Source of the DNA: Ralstonia insidiosa
Lineage (GTDB): Bacteria; Pseudomonadota; Gammaproteobacteria; Burkholderiales; Burkholderiaceae
Length of the DNA: 64,000 nt
Direction: 5' to 3'
Assembly (NCBI RefSeq): GCF_008801405.1
Contig: NZ_VZPV01000001.1
Location: 1,612,001 to 1,676,000, forward strand
Shown: piece after piece, positions 1 through 8,606 of the stretch
Layout of the letters: every line of letters begins with the position of its first letter
How positions within the stretch are numbered: the first letter of the stretch is position 1
Notes under the pieces: generated by a model
The model's database searches: none
What the model saw: only the letters and a program-made list of their open reading frames with translations
What the model was told of the DNA's origin: nothing
Program-made: the position numbers and the translations under genes

Positions 1-9
1 CTGTCTCCT
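1..9 (-). promoter_or_regulatory. Ribosome binding site of a minus-strand gene lying left of the window
   Basis: Read on the minus strand, the first nine bases are AGGAGACAG, a strong Shine-Dalgarno sequence whose start codon would lie just outside the window. The purine catabolic run therefore probably continues to the left. A gene acting on allantoate or ureidoglycolate would fit the pathway, but its identity is inference. Bases 10-125 show no gene. Confidence 0.5.
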
Positions 10-125
10 GTGTGAGGTCTTGTGCCGCACACCACGCTGCACTCTCTGGTGCAATCGCGGACCGGCCGGTCAGGCAATCCGGCCGGGCAGCGCCCCGTGC
101 TCGCTACGTTTGCAGCGTCGTGCTG

Positions 126-647
126 TCAGCCTGAAATCAAATCGTTCAGACGGAAACCGGCGATGCGATGAATCTGTTCCAGCGATGTACGCAGTTCAGT
201 GTCGTGGTCGTTCTCAACACGCTTGCTGAAGTTGTCGATGATGCCGTGGCGGTCATAGCCACGCACCGCCAGGATGAACGGGAAGCCGAACTTCTCGTTG
301 TACTGGGCGTTGAGCGCCTGCAGGCGTGCGAACTCCTCCGGCGTGCACTGGTTCAGGCCCGCGCCGCTTTGTTCGCGTGTCGATTCCGCCGTCAGCTCAC
401 CGCGCACGGCGGCCTTGCCGGCGAGTTCCGGGTGAGCGCGCACGAGCTTGAGCTGCGGCTCAATACCGGCAGCGTCCACGGCGTGGCGCATGGCAGCGGT
501 GAGCGCGTCGGCCGAGGCAAACGGGCGCTGCGTGGCGGCTTGTTCAGCCACCCACGGCGAGTGCTCGTAGATGCCGCCCAGGACTTGCACGAACTGCGGT
601 GCGTCCATGCTGTTGAGTTGCGAGAGGGTATAGGTGGTCTGGCTCAT
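126..647 (-). CDS. uraD: 2-oxo-4-hydroxy-4-carboxy-5-ureidoimidazoline (OHCU) decarboxylase
   Basis: UraD catalyses the last step from urate to S-allantoin, decarboxylating OHCU made by UraH. The 173-residue protein has the family hallmarks: the catalytic His in AHPELAGKA (His72), the NEKFGFPFI block near residue 117, and a C-terminal EQIHRIAGFRLNDL helix. It has the usual length of a stand-alone bacterial UraD. The start chosen (MSQTTYTLSQ) overlaps the puuE stop codon as ATGA, which indicates translational coupling. A longer in-frame reading upstream lies inside puuE and is unlikely. It is the last gene of the minus-strand purine group inside the window. Confidence 0.93.
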   Translation of the reverse strand: MSQTTYTLSQLNSMDAPQFVQVLGGIYEHSPWVAEQAATQRPFASADALTAAMRHAVDAAGIEPQLKLVRAHPELAGKAAVRGELTAESTREQSGAGLNQCTPEEFARLQALNAQYNEKFGFPFILAVRGYDRHGIIDNFSKRVENDHDTELRTSLEQIHRIAGFRLNDLISG

Positions 648-1606
648 GCTGTGGTGCTCAAAACGGGTTGCTTTGCATACGGGTGGTTCTGCATCCAGTG
701 CTGCGCAATGTCGATGCGCCGGCAGATCCACACCTTGTCGTGCGATTGCACGTAATCCAGGAAGCGCTGCAGTGCGCGGAAGCGCCCCGGTCGACCCAGC
801 AGGCGGCAGTGCATGCCGATCGACAGCATCTTCGGTGCGGCCAGCCCGTTGGGGTCGCCTTCCTCGTACAGCACGTCGAAGGCGTCCTTCAGGTACTGGT
901 AAAAGTGGTCGGCCGTGTTGAAGCCTTGCGGGCTGGCGAAGCGCATGTCGTTGGTGTCGAGCGTGTACGGCACCACCAGGTGCGGCTTCTTTTCACCGCC
1001 CGAGACTTCGACTTCAGTCCAGAAGGGCAGGTCGTCGCCGTAGTAGTCGGCGTCATAGGCGAAGCCGCCATGCTCGACCACCAGGCGGCGCGTGTTGGGG
1101 CTGTCGCGGCCGGTGTACCAGCCCAGCGGCGCATTGCCGGTCAACTCGCGGATGATCTCCACGCCAATGCGCATGTGCTCGCGCTCGGTGGCTTCGTCGA
1201 TGTTCTGGTAGTGGATCCAGCGCCAGCCGTGGCACGCGATTTCGTGGCCCAGATCAACGAAGGCTTGCGTCACGTCCGGATGGCGCTGCAGGGCCATCGA
1301 CACGCCGAAGATCGTCATCGGCAGGCCGCGCTTTTCGAACTCGCGCAGGATGCGCCAGACGCCCGCGCGCGAGCCGTATTCGTAGATGCCTTCCATGCTC
1401 ATGTGGCGAGCAGGGTAGGCGGCTGCGCCGATGATCTCGGAGAGAAATTGCTCCGAGCCGGCATCGCCGTGCAGCACGCAGTTTTCACCGCCTTCTTCGT
1501 AGTTGAGGACGAACTGCAGTGCTACGCGCGCGCCGCCCGGCCAGTTGGCGTTGGGCGGGTTTTTGCCGTAACCGATGAGATCGCGCGGATAGCTATTGTT
1601 GGTCAT
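644..1606 (-). CDS. puuE: Allantoinase, PuuE type
   Basis: This 320-residue protein belongs to the polysaccharide-deacetylase-fold allantoinases, which hydrolyse allantoin to allantoate without the metal site of the amidohydrolase-type AllB. Diagnostic blocks are the N-terminal DLIGYGKNPP, the QFVLNYEEGGE segment, GWRWIHYQ and GWYTGRDSPNTRR. The start at MTNNSYPRD is preferred because family members begin here. Eleven extra in-frame residues upstream lack a better ribosome site. The stop overlaps the uraD start by four bases. A 195-bp gap separates it from the 8-oxoguanine deaminase gene upstream, so a separate promoter is possible. Confidence 0.93.
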   Translation of the reverse strand: MTNNSYPRDLIGYGKNPPNANWPGGARVALQFVLNYEEGGENCVLHGDAGSEQFLSEIIGAAAYPARHMSMEGIYEYGSRAGVWRILREFEKRGLPMTIFGVSMALQRHPDVTQAFVDLGHEIACHGWRWIHYQNIDEATEREHMRIGVEIIRELTGNAPLGWYTGRDSPNTRRLVVEHGGFAYDADYYGDDLPFWTEVEVSGGEKKPHLVVPYTLDTNDMRFASPQGFNTADHFYQYLKDAFDVLYEEGDPNGLAAPKMLSIGMHCRLLGRPGRFRALQRFLDYVQSHDKVWICRRIDIAQHWMQNHPYAKQPVLSTTA

Positions 1607-1801
1607 GATTTCTTGGGTCGAGGAGACTTCATACAACACCGGTCAGACGGTGAAATGGCGCTTTCCAAATTCACGACATCACGGTTGGATGTTGTTCCTG
1701 CCAGCGGGCGGGGCCGGCAGCTTGAAGGCGCCGGGTTGCCGCTGTTGCAGGAACGCCGCAGTAGTGCGGTCTTGTCATGAAATTGGCGAGCCTCCATCAC
1801 G

Positions 1802-3232
1802 TCAGGCCGAGACTGCCCGGGCAGCTTGCGCCAGTTCCAGCGCGAGCTTCCGGTGAACCGTGAGATGGGCATCGAGTTCCAGCGTGGTCAGGCGGCCGTC
1901 TTCAACGACCACGCGCCCGTTGATCACGCTGTGCGCCACGTTGGACGGGGCGCAGAAGACCAGCGCAGCGACCGGGTCGTGGTCGGCGCCGGCAAAGCTG
2001 ACTTGATGGCGGTCGAAGCTGACAAAGTCAGCCGACATGCCGGGGGCGAGCGCGCCGATGTCGTCGCGGTTGAGCACACGGGCACCGCCGAGCGTAGCGA
2101 TTTCCAGCGCTTCACGTGCGCTCATCGCCGCAGGGCCGAAGCCGACGCGCGCGAGCAGCATCGCCTGGCGCGTTTCACCCAGCATGTGGGCGCCATCGTT
2201 CGAGGCGCTGCCGTCTACGCCCAGGCCGACGGGCACGCCGGCATCGCGCATGGTGCGGATCGGCGCAATGCCCGAGGCGAGGCGCATGTTCGAGCACGGG
2301 CAGTGCGCCACGCCCGTGCCGGTGCGCGCGAACACGTCGATGCCGTGCGCGTCGAGCTTGACGCAGTGCGCATGCCAGACGTCGTGGCCGACCCAGCCTA
2401 GGTCTTCGGCGTATTCCGCGGGCGTCATGCCGAACTTCTCGCGCGAGTAGGCGATGTCGTTGTCGTTCTCGGCCAGGTGGGTGTGCATCGACACGCCGTA
2501 GCTGCGCGCGAGCTTGGCCGATTCACGCATCAGATCGCGCGAGACGGAGAAGGGGGAGCATGGCGCCACCACCAGGCGCAGCATGGAATGGCGATCGGCG
2601 TCGTGCCAGGTTTCGATCAGGCGCTGCGTTTCCTTGAGGATGGCCTCTTCGCCCTCGACCACGCGGTCCGGTGGCAGACCGCCCTGGCTGCGACCTACGC
2701 TCATGCTGCCGCGTGCGGCGTGAAAGCGCATGCCGATCTGCTGCGCAGCTTCGATGGAGTCATCGAGCCGGCTGCCGTTGGGATACAAATAAAGGTGGTC
2801 GCTGGAGGTCGTGCAGCCCGAGAGCAGCAGTTCCGCCATCGCTGTGAGGGTCGACACACGTACCATCTCGGGCGTGAGACCCGCCCACACCGGATACAGG
2901 TTCGTGAGCCAGCCGAACAGTTCAGCGTCCTGCGCAGCGGGCAGGGCGCGCGTCAGGCTCTGATACATGTGGTGGTGCGTGTTGACGAAGCCGGGCGTGA
3001 CCACGTGGTCGCGCAACTCCATCACACGCACGTTGGGCTGGCGGGTTGTGTCACGAGCGGCATCGCGATACTGCGTCGGCAGATCGGCCGTGGCACCCAC
3101 CCATTCGATCACGCCACCGCGCGCCACCAGGGCGCCGTCCGGGATCTCGCGGCGTTGCGCATCCATGGTGACCAGCACATCAGCGTGCCGGGCGATCAGG
3201 AGCGGGTCGTTGTGCGCGACAGTGGCGTTCAT
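1802..3232 (-). CDS. 8-oxoguanine deaminase (amidohydrolase family)
   Basis: This 476-residue amidohydrolase of the TrzN/AtzB/guanine deaminase group has the metal-binding HxH in VNTHHHMYQ (residues 84-90), HTHLAENDND, HCPCSNMRLASG and GLGVDGSASND. Proteins of this exact type, in purine clusters of Pseudomonas and Burkholderiales, deaminate 8-oxoguanine to urate; some databases still call them hydroxydechloroatrazine ethylaminohydrolases. Its place between a purine permease and puuE supports 8-oxoguanine over a triazine substrate. The start has a GGAG site overlapping the permease stop and lies four bases after that gene, so the two are co-translated. Confidence 0.85.
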   Translation of the reverse strand: MNATVAHNDPLLIARHADVLVTMDAQRREIPDGALVARGGVIEWVGATADLPTQYRDAARDTTRQPNVRVMELRDHVVTPGFVNTHHHMYQSLTRALPAAQDAELFGWLTNLYPVWAGLTPEMVRVSTLTAMAELLLSGCTTSSDHLYLYPNGSRLDDSIEAAQQIGMRFHAARGSMSVGRSQGGLPPDRVVEGEEAILKETQRLIETWHDADRHSMLRLVVAPCSPFSVSRDLMRESAKLARSYGVSMHTHLAENDNDIAYSREKFGMTPAEYAEDLGWVGHDVWHAHCVKLDAHGIDVFARTGTGVAHCPCSNMRLASGIAPIRTMRDAGVPVGLGVDGSASNDGAHMLGETRQAMLLARVGFGPAAMSAREALEIATLGGARVLNRDDIGALAPGMSADFVSFDRHQVSFAGADHDPVAALVFCAPSNVAHSVINGRVVVEDGRLTTLELDAHLTVHRKLALELAQAARAVSA

Positions 3233-3236
3233 GCAA

Positions 3237-4646
3237 TTACTCCGTGCCGTGGGTGTTGGCAGCAGCGTCGCGCATGGCGTGCTCGGCCGACTGCATGCCG
3301 TTGTAGTAGAGGTTCAGCGTGACGGCGACCAGCGTGCCCAGCACAATGCCGCTGTGCGTGACCGGCTCCAGCCAATGCGGCAGGTACTGGAAGAACGTCG
3401 GCGCCAGCGTCGGGATCATGCCGAAGCCGATCGAGATGGCCACGATGAACAGGTTGTGGCGGTACTTGTTGAAGTCGATCGAGCCCAGGATGCGCACGCC
3501 CGTGGCGGCCACCATGCCAAACATCACGATGCCGGCGCCGCCCAGCACGAAGGAGGGCACCGAAGCCACGATATGCGCCATCTTCGGGAACAGCCCCAGC
3601 ACGATCAGGATGATGCCGCCCATGGCTGCCACGAAACGCGAGCGCACGCCGGTGACCGTCACCAAGCCCACGTTCTGCGAGAACGAGGTGTACGGGAAGG
3701 TGTTGAACACACCGCCGATCACGGTGCCCAGACCGTCAGCGCGCAGGCCGCGGGTCAGGTCATCGGTGGAAAGCTTCTTGCCGGTGATCTCAGCCAGCGC
3801 CAGGAACATGCCGGTCGATTCCACCAGCGTGATCATCATCACGATGCACATCGAGGCGATGGCGCCGAAGTGGAAGGTCGGCATGCCAAAGTGCAGTGGC
3901 GTGATGACGGCCACCCAGTCGGCGTCGGCAATGCCGGCAAAGCTGACCTTGCCGAATGCCATGGCGATGAACGTGCCGATCACGATACCCAGCAGCACGG
4001 CGATGTTGCCGATCAGGCCTTTGCCGTACTTGGTCAGCAACAGGATGATGACCAACACCGCCGCTGCGATGGCCAGGTTGCCGAGGTTGCCGTATTCCAG
4101 GTTCGGTACGGTTTGCAGCACGCCGTCGACCACCGCTTTCTTGGTCGGCTGACCGCCTGCGGCCCAGTTGATGCCCACGCCCATCAGCGACATGCCGATC
4201 AGCGTAATGACGGTGCCCGTCACGACCGGTGGGAAGAGCCCCAGCACGCGCCCCATGAGCGGCGCAACGATGATCCCGAATATCCCCGCCGCGATGACCG
4301 CGCCATAAATGCCCAGCAGGCCGATGGTGGGGTCGGTGCCGATGGCGATCATCGGGCCGACGGAGGCGAAGGTCACACCCATCATGACCGGCATGCGAAT
4401 ACCGAACTTCCAGATGCCGAACGCCTGGATGAGCGTGGCAAGACCAGCCGCAAACAAATCGGCATTGATCAGGAAAGCCATCTGCTCCTTGGGCAGATGT
4501 AGTGCGCCGCCCACGATGAGCGGCACCGCCACGGTGCCTGCATACATTACCAATACATGTTGCAACCCCAATGCGAGCAGGCGTCCGTACGCCACGCGCT
4601 CATTGGTCAAATCCGCCGTGGGGGCGGCGATGGTGCTGCTTGTCAT
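3237..4646 (-). CDS. NCS2 family purine (xanthine/urate) permease
   Basis: This 469-residue polytopic membrane protein of the nucleobase:cation symporter-2 family has about 14 membrane segments. It carries the family signature block SFSQNVGLVTVTGVRSR, where the QN-x-G part lines the substrate site, and the early QHVLVMYAGTVAVPLIVG helix. It should import xanthine and/or urate with protons for the adjacent enzymes. The exact substrate cannot be read from sequence, but the UapA-like QN-x-G and the context argue against uracil alone. A GGAG ribosome site lies about nine bases before the ATG. It follows gntR by 99 bp and precedes 8-oxoguanine deaminase by four. Confidence 0.88.
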   Translation of the reverse strand: MTSSTIAAPTADLTNERVAYGRLLALGLQHVLVMYAGTVAVPLIVGGALHLPKEQMAFLINADLFAAGLATLIQAFGIWKFGIRMPVMMGVTFASVGPMIAIGTDPTIGLLGIYGAVIAAGIFGIIVAPLMGRVLGLFPPVVTGTVITLIGMSLMGVGINWAAGGQPTKKAVVDGVLQTVPNLEYGNLGNLAIAAAVLVIILLLTKYGKGLIGNIAVLLGIVIGTFIAMAFGKVSFAGIADADWVAVITPLHFGMPTFHFGAIASMCIVMMITLVESTGMFLALAEITGKKLSTDDLTRGLRADGLGTVIGGVFNTFPYTSFSQNVGLVTVTGVRSRFVAAMGGIILIVLGLFPKMAHIVASVPSFVLGGAGIVMFGMVAATGVRILGSIDFNKYRHNLFIVAISIGFGMIPTLAPTFFQYLPHWLEPVTHSGIVLGTLVAVTLNLYYNGMQSAEHAMRDAAANTHGTE

Positions 4647-4745
4647 GAAGGTCTCCTTCGGGTGGTCAGCCGGACGGGCGTCCGGCTTGCGGCGGCCGGC
4701 CTCTGTCGTGCCAGCTCGCCCAATACAGCAAAACTGGTCCTTGAC

Positions 4746-5507
4746 TTAGCCTTTCTCCGTGCCGCGCGGGCCCAATACCGAACGCAGGTCGAAATCAGCG
4801 GGCGCTTCCGGGCGCACGCGATCCGCGCAGCATTGCAAGTGCTGGGCCATGTGGGCCTGGGCAGCGCTGGCGTCGCCGCGCTCCAGGGCGTTGAGGATGT
4901 CGAGGTGTTCGTCGAACGAGCAGGCGTTGTTGCCCGGGGCTTCAACGCTGGCAATCATCAGCGTGGTGCGCGACACCAGGCGGCGCATCATCTCGACGAC
5001 CAGCGGGTTGCCGGCCTGCTCAGCCAGCGCGACGTGGAATTCCGCAGAAAGACGAATCCAGCGTGGGCGGTCCTGCGTGACGAACGCCTGGCGCTCCTGC
5101 TTGACGAGTTCCATCAGGGGCGCGATGGCCGCCTTGGGGTCGCTGCTATGGCCGACCTTGTCGAGCACGGCGCGCTCCAGGATCTGGCGCAGCTCAAACA
5201 TGGCGTGCGCTTCGTCGATGGACGGTGCAGCAATGAAGGCGCCGCGATTTGGCTCCAGATCAACCAGCCCGTCAGCAGCCAGCTGGGAGAAGACTTTGCG
5301 CACCGTGTGGCGTGCGGTGGCATAGATTTCGCAAAGCGCATGCTCCGTCAGTTTGGTGCGCGGAGGCAGGCGGTGCTCCATGATCGCGTCGTAGATCTCG
5401 TGGTACATCCGTTCTTCAACCGACATACGTGCCCCCGATGCCTTGGTGCCCGACGTACCGGGCTTTAGCGTCGTTTCCGTGGAGACCAGCTTGAGATTCT
5501 TGGACAT
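4746..5507 (-). CDS. GntR family (FadR/FCD subfamily) regulator of purine catabolism
   Basis: This 253-residue regulator has an N-terminal winged helix (about residues 28-95, including RMYHEIYDAIMEHRLPP and YATARHTVRKVFSQLAADG) and a C-terminal all-helical FCD effector domain with metal-binding histidines (HVALAEQAGN, DEHLDILNAL). The start at MSKNLKLV follows an AAAGGCGGG site; twenty extra upstream residues are rejected. It heads the minus-strand purine genes and is divergent from uraH-puuD. Two copies of the FadR-type operator core lie in its own promoter, so it probably autoregulates and controls both directions, with a urate-pathway intermediate as likely ligand (inference). Confidence 0.88.
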   Translation of the reverse strand: MSKNLKLVSTETTLKPGTSGTKASGARMSVEERMYHEIYDAIMEHRLPPRTKLTEHALCEIYATARHTVRKVFSQLAADGLVDLEPNRGAFIAAPSIDEAHAMFELRQILERAVLDKVGHSSDPKAAIAPLMELVKQERQAFVTQDRPRWIRLSAEFHVALAEQAGNPLVVEMMRRLVSRTTLMIASVEAPGNNACSFDEHLDILNALERGDASAAQAHMAQHLQCCADRVRPEAPADFDLRSVLGPRGTEKG

Positions 5508-5880
5508 GGCAGACCCGCCTTTGAGTAACGCATCGCAGCATAAGCAACTGCGAAAATCTGTTGACAATTATTCGTGGGCGCCTTCAATATTGTCAACAAA
5601 ATGCGTTCGGGAATTCGACAAACTAGGGAAATCCCTGTTTCAAGTCCCCACGAGGACAGGGAGTCGAGCCCAGAACGAGCGACGGCTTTGCCGGTTTGGC
5701 ATGCCCCTTCCATACGAAGGCGGCAAGCGTAAACCGGCTGGACGCGCGCCGGGATGCGTGCACAGCACGTACCGAGCGGGCCCCGACGCCAGCCCTTGTC
5801 CAGCCTTGGACACAAGGGGTTCGCGAGGTGCAAGTGGAGGCAGCGGCGCTTCTGAAAATTCGAACTACAGAGGAAGACAA
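5508..5880. other. 373-bp divergent intergenic region gntR / uraH
   Basis: No gene is supported here. The gntR-proximal half holds the promoter and paired operators described separately. The uraH-proximal 280 bp would be an unusually long 5' leader if transcription starts near 5595. It contains a 7-bp inverted repeat, TCCCTGT at 5632-5638 and ACAGGGA at 5656-5662, of unknown role. The uraH ribosome site AGAGGAAG lies at the very end. Confidence 0.6.
5558..5599. promoter_or_regulatory. Paired GntR/FadR-type operators over the gntR promoter
   Basis: Two palindromic cores of the FadR-subfamily form TGT-nn-ACA occur at 5558-5567 (CTGTTGACAA) and 5590-5599 (TTGTCAACAA). Their centres are 32 bp apart, about three helical turns, so two dimers would sit on one face of the DNA. 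On the minus strand they overlap a promoter with -35 TTGACA (5596-5591), an 18-bp spacer and -10 AATAAT (5572-5567), pointing to gntR. A plus-strand TTGACA at 5561-5566 could serve uraH but has only a weak -10. The regulator assignment is by proximity. Confidence 0.6.
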
Positions 5881-6234
5881 ATGGGACGCTTGACTACCCA
5901 TGTGCTCGACACCGCTGCAGGCACGCCGGGTCAAAACCTGGCGATCGCTCTGTTTAAGATTGTCGACAATCAGCGCCAACCGGTGAAATCGGTTCGCACC
6001 AATCACGATGGCCGTTGCGATGCGCCGCTGCTGGAAGGCGACGCGCTGCAGACCGGCGTCTATGAGCTGGACTTCGCGGTGGGCGAGTACTACCGCGCAG
6101 CCGGCGTCAAACTCCCCGAGCCCGCGTTCCTGGACGTGGTGACGCTGCGCTTTGGCGTGGCCGATACCAGCGCGCACTACCACGTGCCGCTGCTGGTGTC
6201 GCCGTGGTCGTATTCGACCTATCGCGGCAGCTAA
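5881..6234 (+). CDS. uraH: 5-hydroxyisourate hydrolase (transthyretin-like)
   Basis: UraH opens 5-hydroxyisourate, the product of urate oxidation, to OHCU. The 117-residue protein has all transthyretin-related-protein marks: the N-terminal RLTTHVLDTAAGTPG with its active-site His, the TNHDGRCDAPLL loop, and the C-terminal SPWSYSTYRGS, whose terminal YRGS distinguishes the enzyme from true transthyretins. There is no signal peptide, so it is cytosolic. An AGAGGAAG ribosome site precedes the ATG. Downstream puuD starts 17 bp after the stop, giving an operon of urate hydroxylase and the next enzyme. Confidence 0.95.
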   Translation: MGRLTTHVLDTAAGTPGQNLAIALFKIVDNQRQPVKSVRTNHDGRCDAPLLEGDALQTGVYELDFAVGEYYRAAGVKLPEPAFLDVVTLRFGVADTSAHYHVPLLVSPWSYSTYRGS

Positions 6235-6251
6235 CAGGGCAGGGAGCAATC

Positions 6252-7520
6252 ATGGAAGGCTATATCCTCGACTGGGCCAACTTGCTCTTGCGTTGGCTGC
6301 ACGTGATCGTCGCGATCGCGTGGATCGGTTCGTCGTTCTACTTCGTCTGGTTGGATAACAGCCTGACCAAGCCGACCGCACCGGACCTGAAGGACAAGGG
6401 CGTCGACGGCGAACTGTGGGCCGTGCACGGCGGCGGGTTCTACAACCCGCAGAAGTACCTGCTGGCACCGAAGCAACTGCCGGATCATCTGCACTGGTTC
6501 TACTGGGAGTCGTATTCCACCTGGATGTCGGGCTTTGCTCTGCTGACGGTGGTGTACCTGTTCAACGCCAACGTCTACATGATCGACCGCAACGTGTTCG
6601 ACATGACGGCGACGACGGCGGTGCTGCTGGCGCTGGGTTTCCTGGTGGTCGGCTGGCTGGTGTACGACACTATCTGCCGCGTGTTCGGCAAGAACGACCG
6701 TGTGGTCGGCATTCTGGTGGCGATCTATGTGGCGCTGGCTGCGTTTGCGGCGTGCCACCTGTTCTCGGGCCGCGCTGCGTTCCTGCTGATCGGCGCGATG
6801 ATCGCGACCATCATGAGTGCCAACGTGTTCTTCTGGATCATCCCGGGGCAACGCAAGGTGGTGGCCTCGCTCAAGGCTGGCGAGAAGCCGGACCCGATCC
6901 ACGGCAAGCGCGGCAAGCAGCGCAGCGTGCACAACACGTACTTCACGCTGCCGGTGCTGTTCGCGATGCTGTCGAACCACTACAGCATGACGTACGCGTT
7001 CAAGTACAACTGGGCTGTGCTGATCCTGATCATGGTGGCTGGCGTGTTGATCCGTCAGTTCTTCATCCTGAAGCACAAGGGCGTGGTGAACTGGGGTTAT
7101 CCGGCAGCTGGCGTTGCTGTGCTGCTGGGCGTGGCGGTGTGGCTGGCGCCGGTGCAACAACCGGCAGCGCCTGCTGTGGCGGAAAGCGCAGCAGCAGCTC
7201 CGGTTGCAGCAGCAGAAGGTGGCGCTTCGGCACCTGCCGTAGCCGCTCCGTCAGCCGCTGGCGGTTCGGAGTTCGCCAAAGTACAGGCAGTCGTTACCGC
7301 GCGGTGCTACCAATGTCACTCGGCTCATCCTACTCTGATGCCTTCGCCGGCTAAGGGCGTATTGCTCGATACGCCGGACCAGTTGTCCGCGCATGCACAA
7401 CTCGTCTACCAACAGGTGGTGCAACAGAAGCTGATGCCGCTGGGCAACGTTACGAACATCACCGATGACGAGCGCACGATCATCGCCAAGTGGTTTGAAG
7501 GCGGCGCCAAGACCAACTAA
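6252..7520 (+). CDS. puuD: Membrane urate hydroxylase with C-terminal cytochrome c domain
   Basis: PuuD oxidises urate to 5-hydroxyisourate at the inner membrane in bacteria lacking soluble uricase. The first 300 or so residues form the urate oxidase N domain with about eight membrane helices, including LLRWLHVIVAIAWIGSSFY and IIPGQRKVVASLKAG. An Ala/Pro-rich linker (about residues 300-340) leads to a c-type cytochrome domain with the haem motif CYQCH and a distal Met-containing LMPLGNV segment. Electrons would pass to the respiratory chain rather than to form peroxide. The start MEGYILDWA has an AGGGAG site; an upstream in-frame start inside uraH is rejected. A strong terminator follows. Confidence 0.93.
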   Translation: MEGYILDWANLLLRWLHVIVAIAWIGSSFYFVWLDNSLTKPTAPDLKDKGVDGELWAVHGGGFYNPQKYLLAPKQLPDHLHWFYWESYSTWMSGFALLTVVYLFNANVYMIDRNVFDMTATTAVLLALGFLVVGWLVYDTICRVFGKNDRVVGILVAIYVALAAFAACHLFSGRAAFLLIGAMIATIMSANVFFWIIPGQRKVVASLKAGEKPDPIHGKRGKQRSVHNTYFTLPVLFAMLSNHYSMTYAFKYNWAVLILIMVAGVLIRQFFILKHKGVVNWGYPAAGVAVLLGVAVWLAPVQQPAAPAVAESAAAAPVAAAEGGASAPAVAAPSAAGGSEFAKVQAVVTARCYQCHSAHPTLMPSPAKGVLLDTPDQLSAHAQLVYQQVVQQKLMPLGNVTNITDDERTIIAKWFEGGAKTN

Positions 7521-7608
7521 GGCGCACGCCAGAGCAAGAGCAACAACAGAAACGGTTTATCGGAGCATGTCATTCGTTCCCTAGCGGGTGACGTGACCGG
7601 TGAGGGTT

Positions 7609-7635
7609 GAACGGGGCTACGGCCCCGTTTTTTTT
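7609..7635 (+). terminator. Rho-independent terminator after puuD
   Basis: ACGGGGC (7611-7617), a four-base loop and GCCCCGT (7622-7628) form a seven-base-pair stem followed by eight T residues. It ends the uraH-puuD transcript. Confidence 0.9.
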
Positions 7636-7711
7636 GTCCCGGGAATCTGTCTACGGTGCGTCTTGTGGGGACTGATCTGAATGCCGCTATACGCGTTGTA
7701 GGTGCGACTTG

Positions 7712-7732
7712 AGGTGGGGTCTTGCCCCACCT
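7712..7732. repeat. Perfect 8-bp inverted repeat past the end of the GDT1 gene
   Basis: AGGTGGGG (7712-7719) and CCCCACCT (7725-7732) flank a five-base loop, about 65 bp beyond the stop of the minus-strand exporter gene. There is no T run on either strand, so it is not a classical terminator. It may protect the 3' end or help rho-dependent termination. Confidence 0.4.
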
Positions 7733-7796
7733 TGAAGTGGTTGCTGCGAAGCTGTCAGCAGGCGCTGAGCGGGCGCCCAGAGCCTTTGATCTGCAC

Positions 7797-8366
7797 TTAC
7801 TTGCCGACACCCAGCAGCGCTAGCACACCCAGCACCAAGAAGATCAGCGCCGCAATCCGGTGCACCAGCTTGATCGGCATGCGCGACGCGAACTTGTTGC
7901 CCATCAGCACCGCAGGCACGTTGGCCAGCAGCATGCCGATGGTCGTACCAGCCACCACGGACACCACATCATTGAAGCGTGCCGCCAGCGCCACCGTGGC
8001 GATCTGCGTCTTGTCGCCCATCTCGGCAAAGAAGAACGCAACGATGGTGGTGCCGAGAATGCCCAGGCCGCGCGTGTCTTTCGGCGCCTCTTCATCATCG
8101 AGCTTGTCGGGAATCAGCATCCAGCCAGCCATGGCGATGAACGCGATACCAAGAATCCACCGCAGCGCGTTTTCGCCGAGCACATGCGTGATCCAGCCGC
8201 CGACGGCGCCGGCCAGCGCGTGATTGACGAGGGTGGAGATGAAGATGCCGAGAATGATCGGCACTGGCTTGCGAAAACGCGCGGCCAGCAGGATCGACAG
8301 CAGCTGCGTTTTATCGCCGATTTCCGCGAGGGCGACGATGCCGGTGGAGACGAGAAAGGCTTCCAT
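7797..8366 (-). CDS. TMEM165/GDT1 (UPF0016) family cation exporter, probably manganese
   Basis: This 189-residue inner-membrane protein is built as two homologous halves, each with the family motif E-x-G-D-K-T-Q: LAEIGDKTQLL near residue 15 and FAEMGDKTQIA near residue 108. About six membrane helices are visible with a charged central loop (DKLDDEEAPKDTRG). Bacterial members are linked to Mn(II) export or homeostasis. A yybP-ykoY manganese riboswitch immediately upstream strongly supports that assignment here. The start MEAFLVSTG is chosen because the family begins there; the ribosome site is weak, as expected for a riboswitch-controlled gene. Confidence 0.88.
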   Translation of the reverse strand: MEAFLVSTGIVALAEIGDKTQLLSILLAARFRKPVPIILGIFISTLVNHALAGAVGGWITHVLGENALRWILGIAFIAMAGWMLIPDKLDDEEAPKDTRGLGILGTTIVAFFFAEMGDKTQIATVALAARFNDVVSVVAGTTIGMLLANVPAVLMGNKFASRMPIKLVHRIAALIFLVLGVLALLGVGK

Positions 8367-8420
8367 GTTGTTGTGGTGTCCGGGCCGTGTGCGAACCAAT
8401 GACGCACCGCTGCCGGCCCT

Positions 8421-8593
8421 ATCCGCAGAGGTGTGTCATCGGTCTCGCCAGGCGCGTCACCAAGGTGCCACGCATCTTTCGATACGGCGCACCCCGAGTG
8501 GCTGCTGACCACGCCATAACCGTCTGCCATTGCAGCGACGGTCAAGTCTGTTGACGTGGCCCTCGAAGTCTCAACTTCGAGCGGCTACTCCCC
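8421..8593 (-). promoter_or_regulatory. yybP-ykoY manganese riboswitch
   Basis: The minus strand between the promoter and the exporter gene shows the conserved yybP-ykoY landmarks in order: GGGGAGTAGCC at 8593-8583, a GTCAACAGACTTGAC arm around 8552-8538, GGTTATGGC, CTCGGGGTGCGCC, then GGCGAGACCGATGAC and CCTCTGC at 8431-8425. A species-variable hairpin, CTCGAAGT-loop-ACTTCGAG, sits in the first arm. The element is known to bind Mn(II) and raise expression of efflux genes such as mntP and alx. Assignment is from recognised consensus, not a covariance search. Confidence 0.85.
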
Positions 8594-8606
8594 AATGGAA
8601 GCCGCG

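Noticed and set aside
168..1780. Long plus-strand frames antisense to uraD and puuE
   Set aside because: They are shadows of GC-rich coding sequence: Arg/His/Ala-rich, with no family match and no ribosome site.
5696..5893. A 65-codon frame in the uraH leader
   Set aside because: Overlaps the uraH start, has no ribosome site or similarity, and uraH begins cleanly at 5881.
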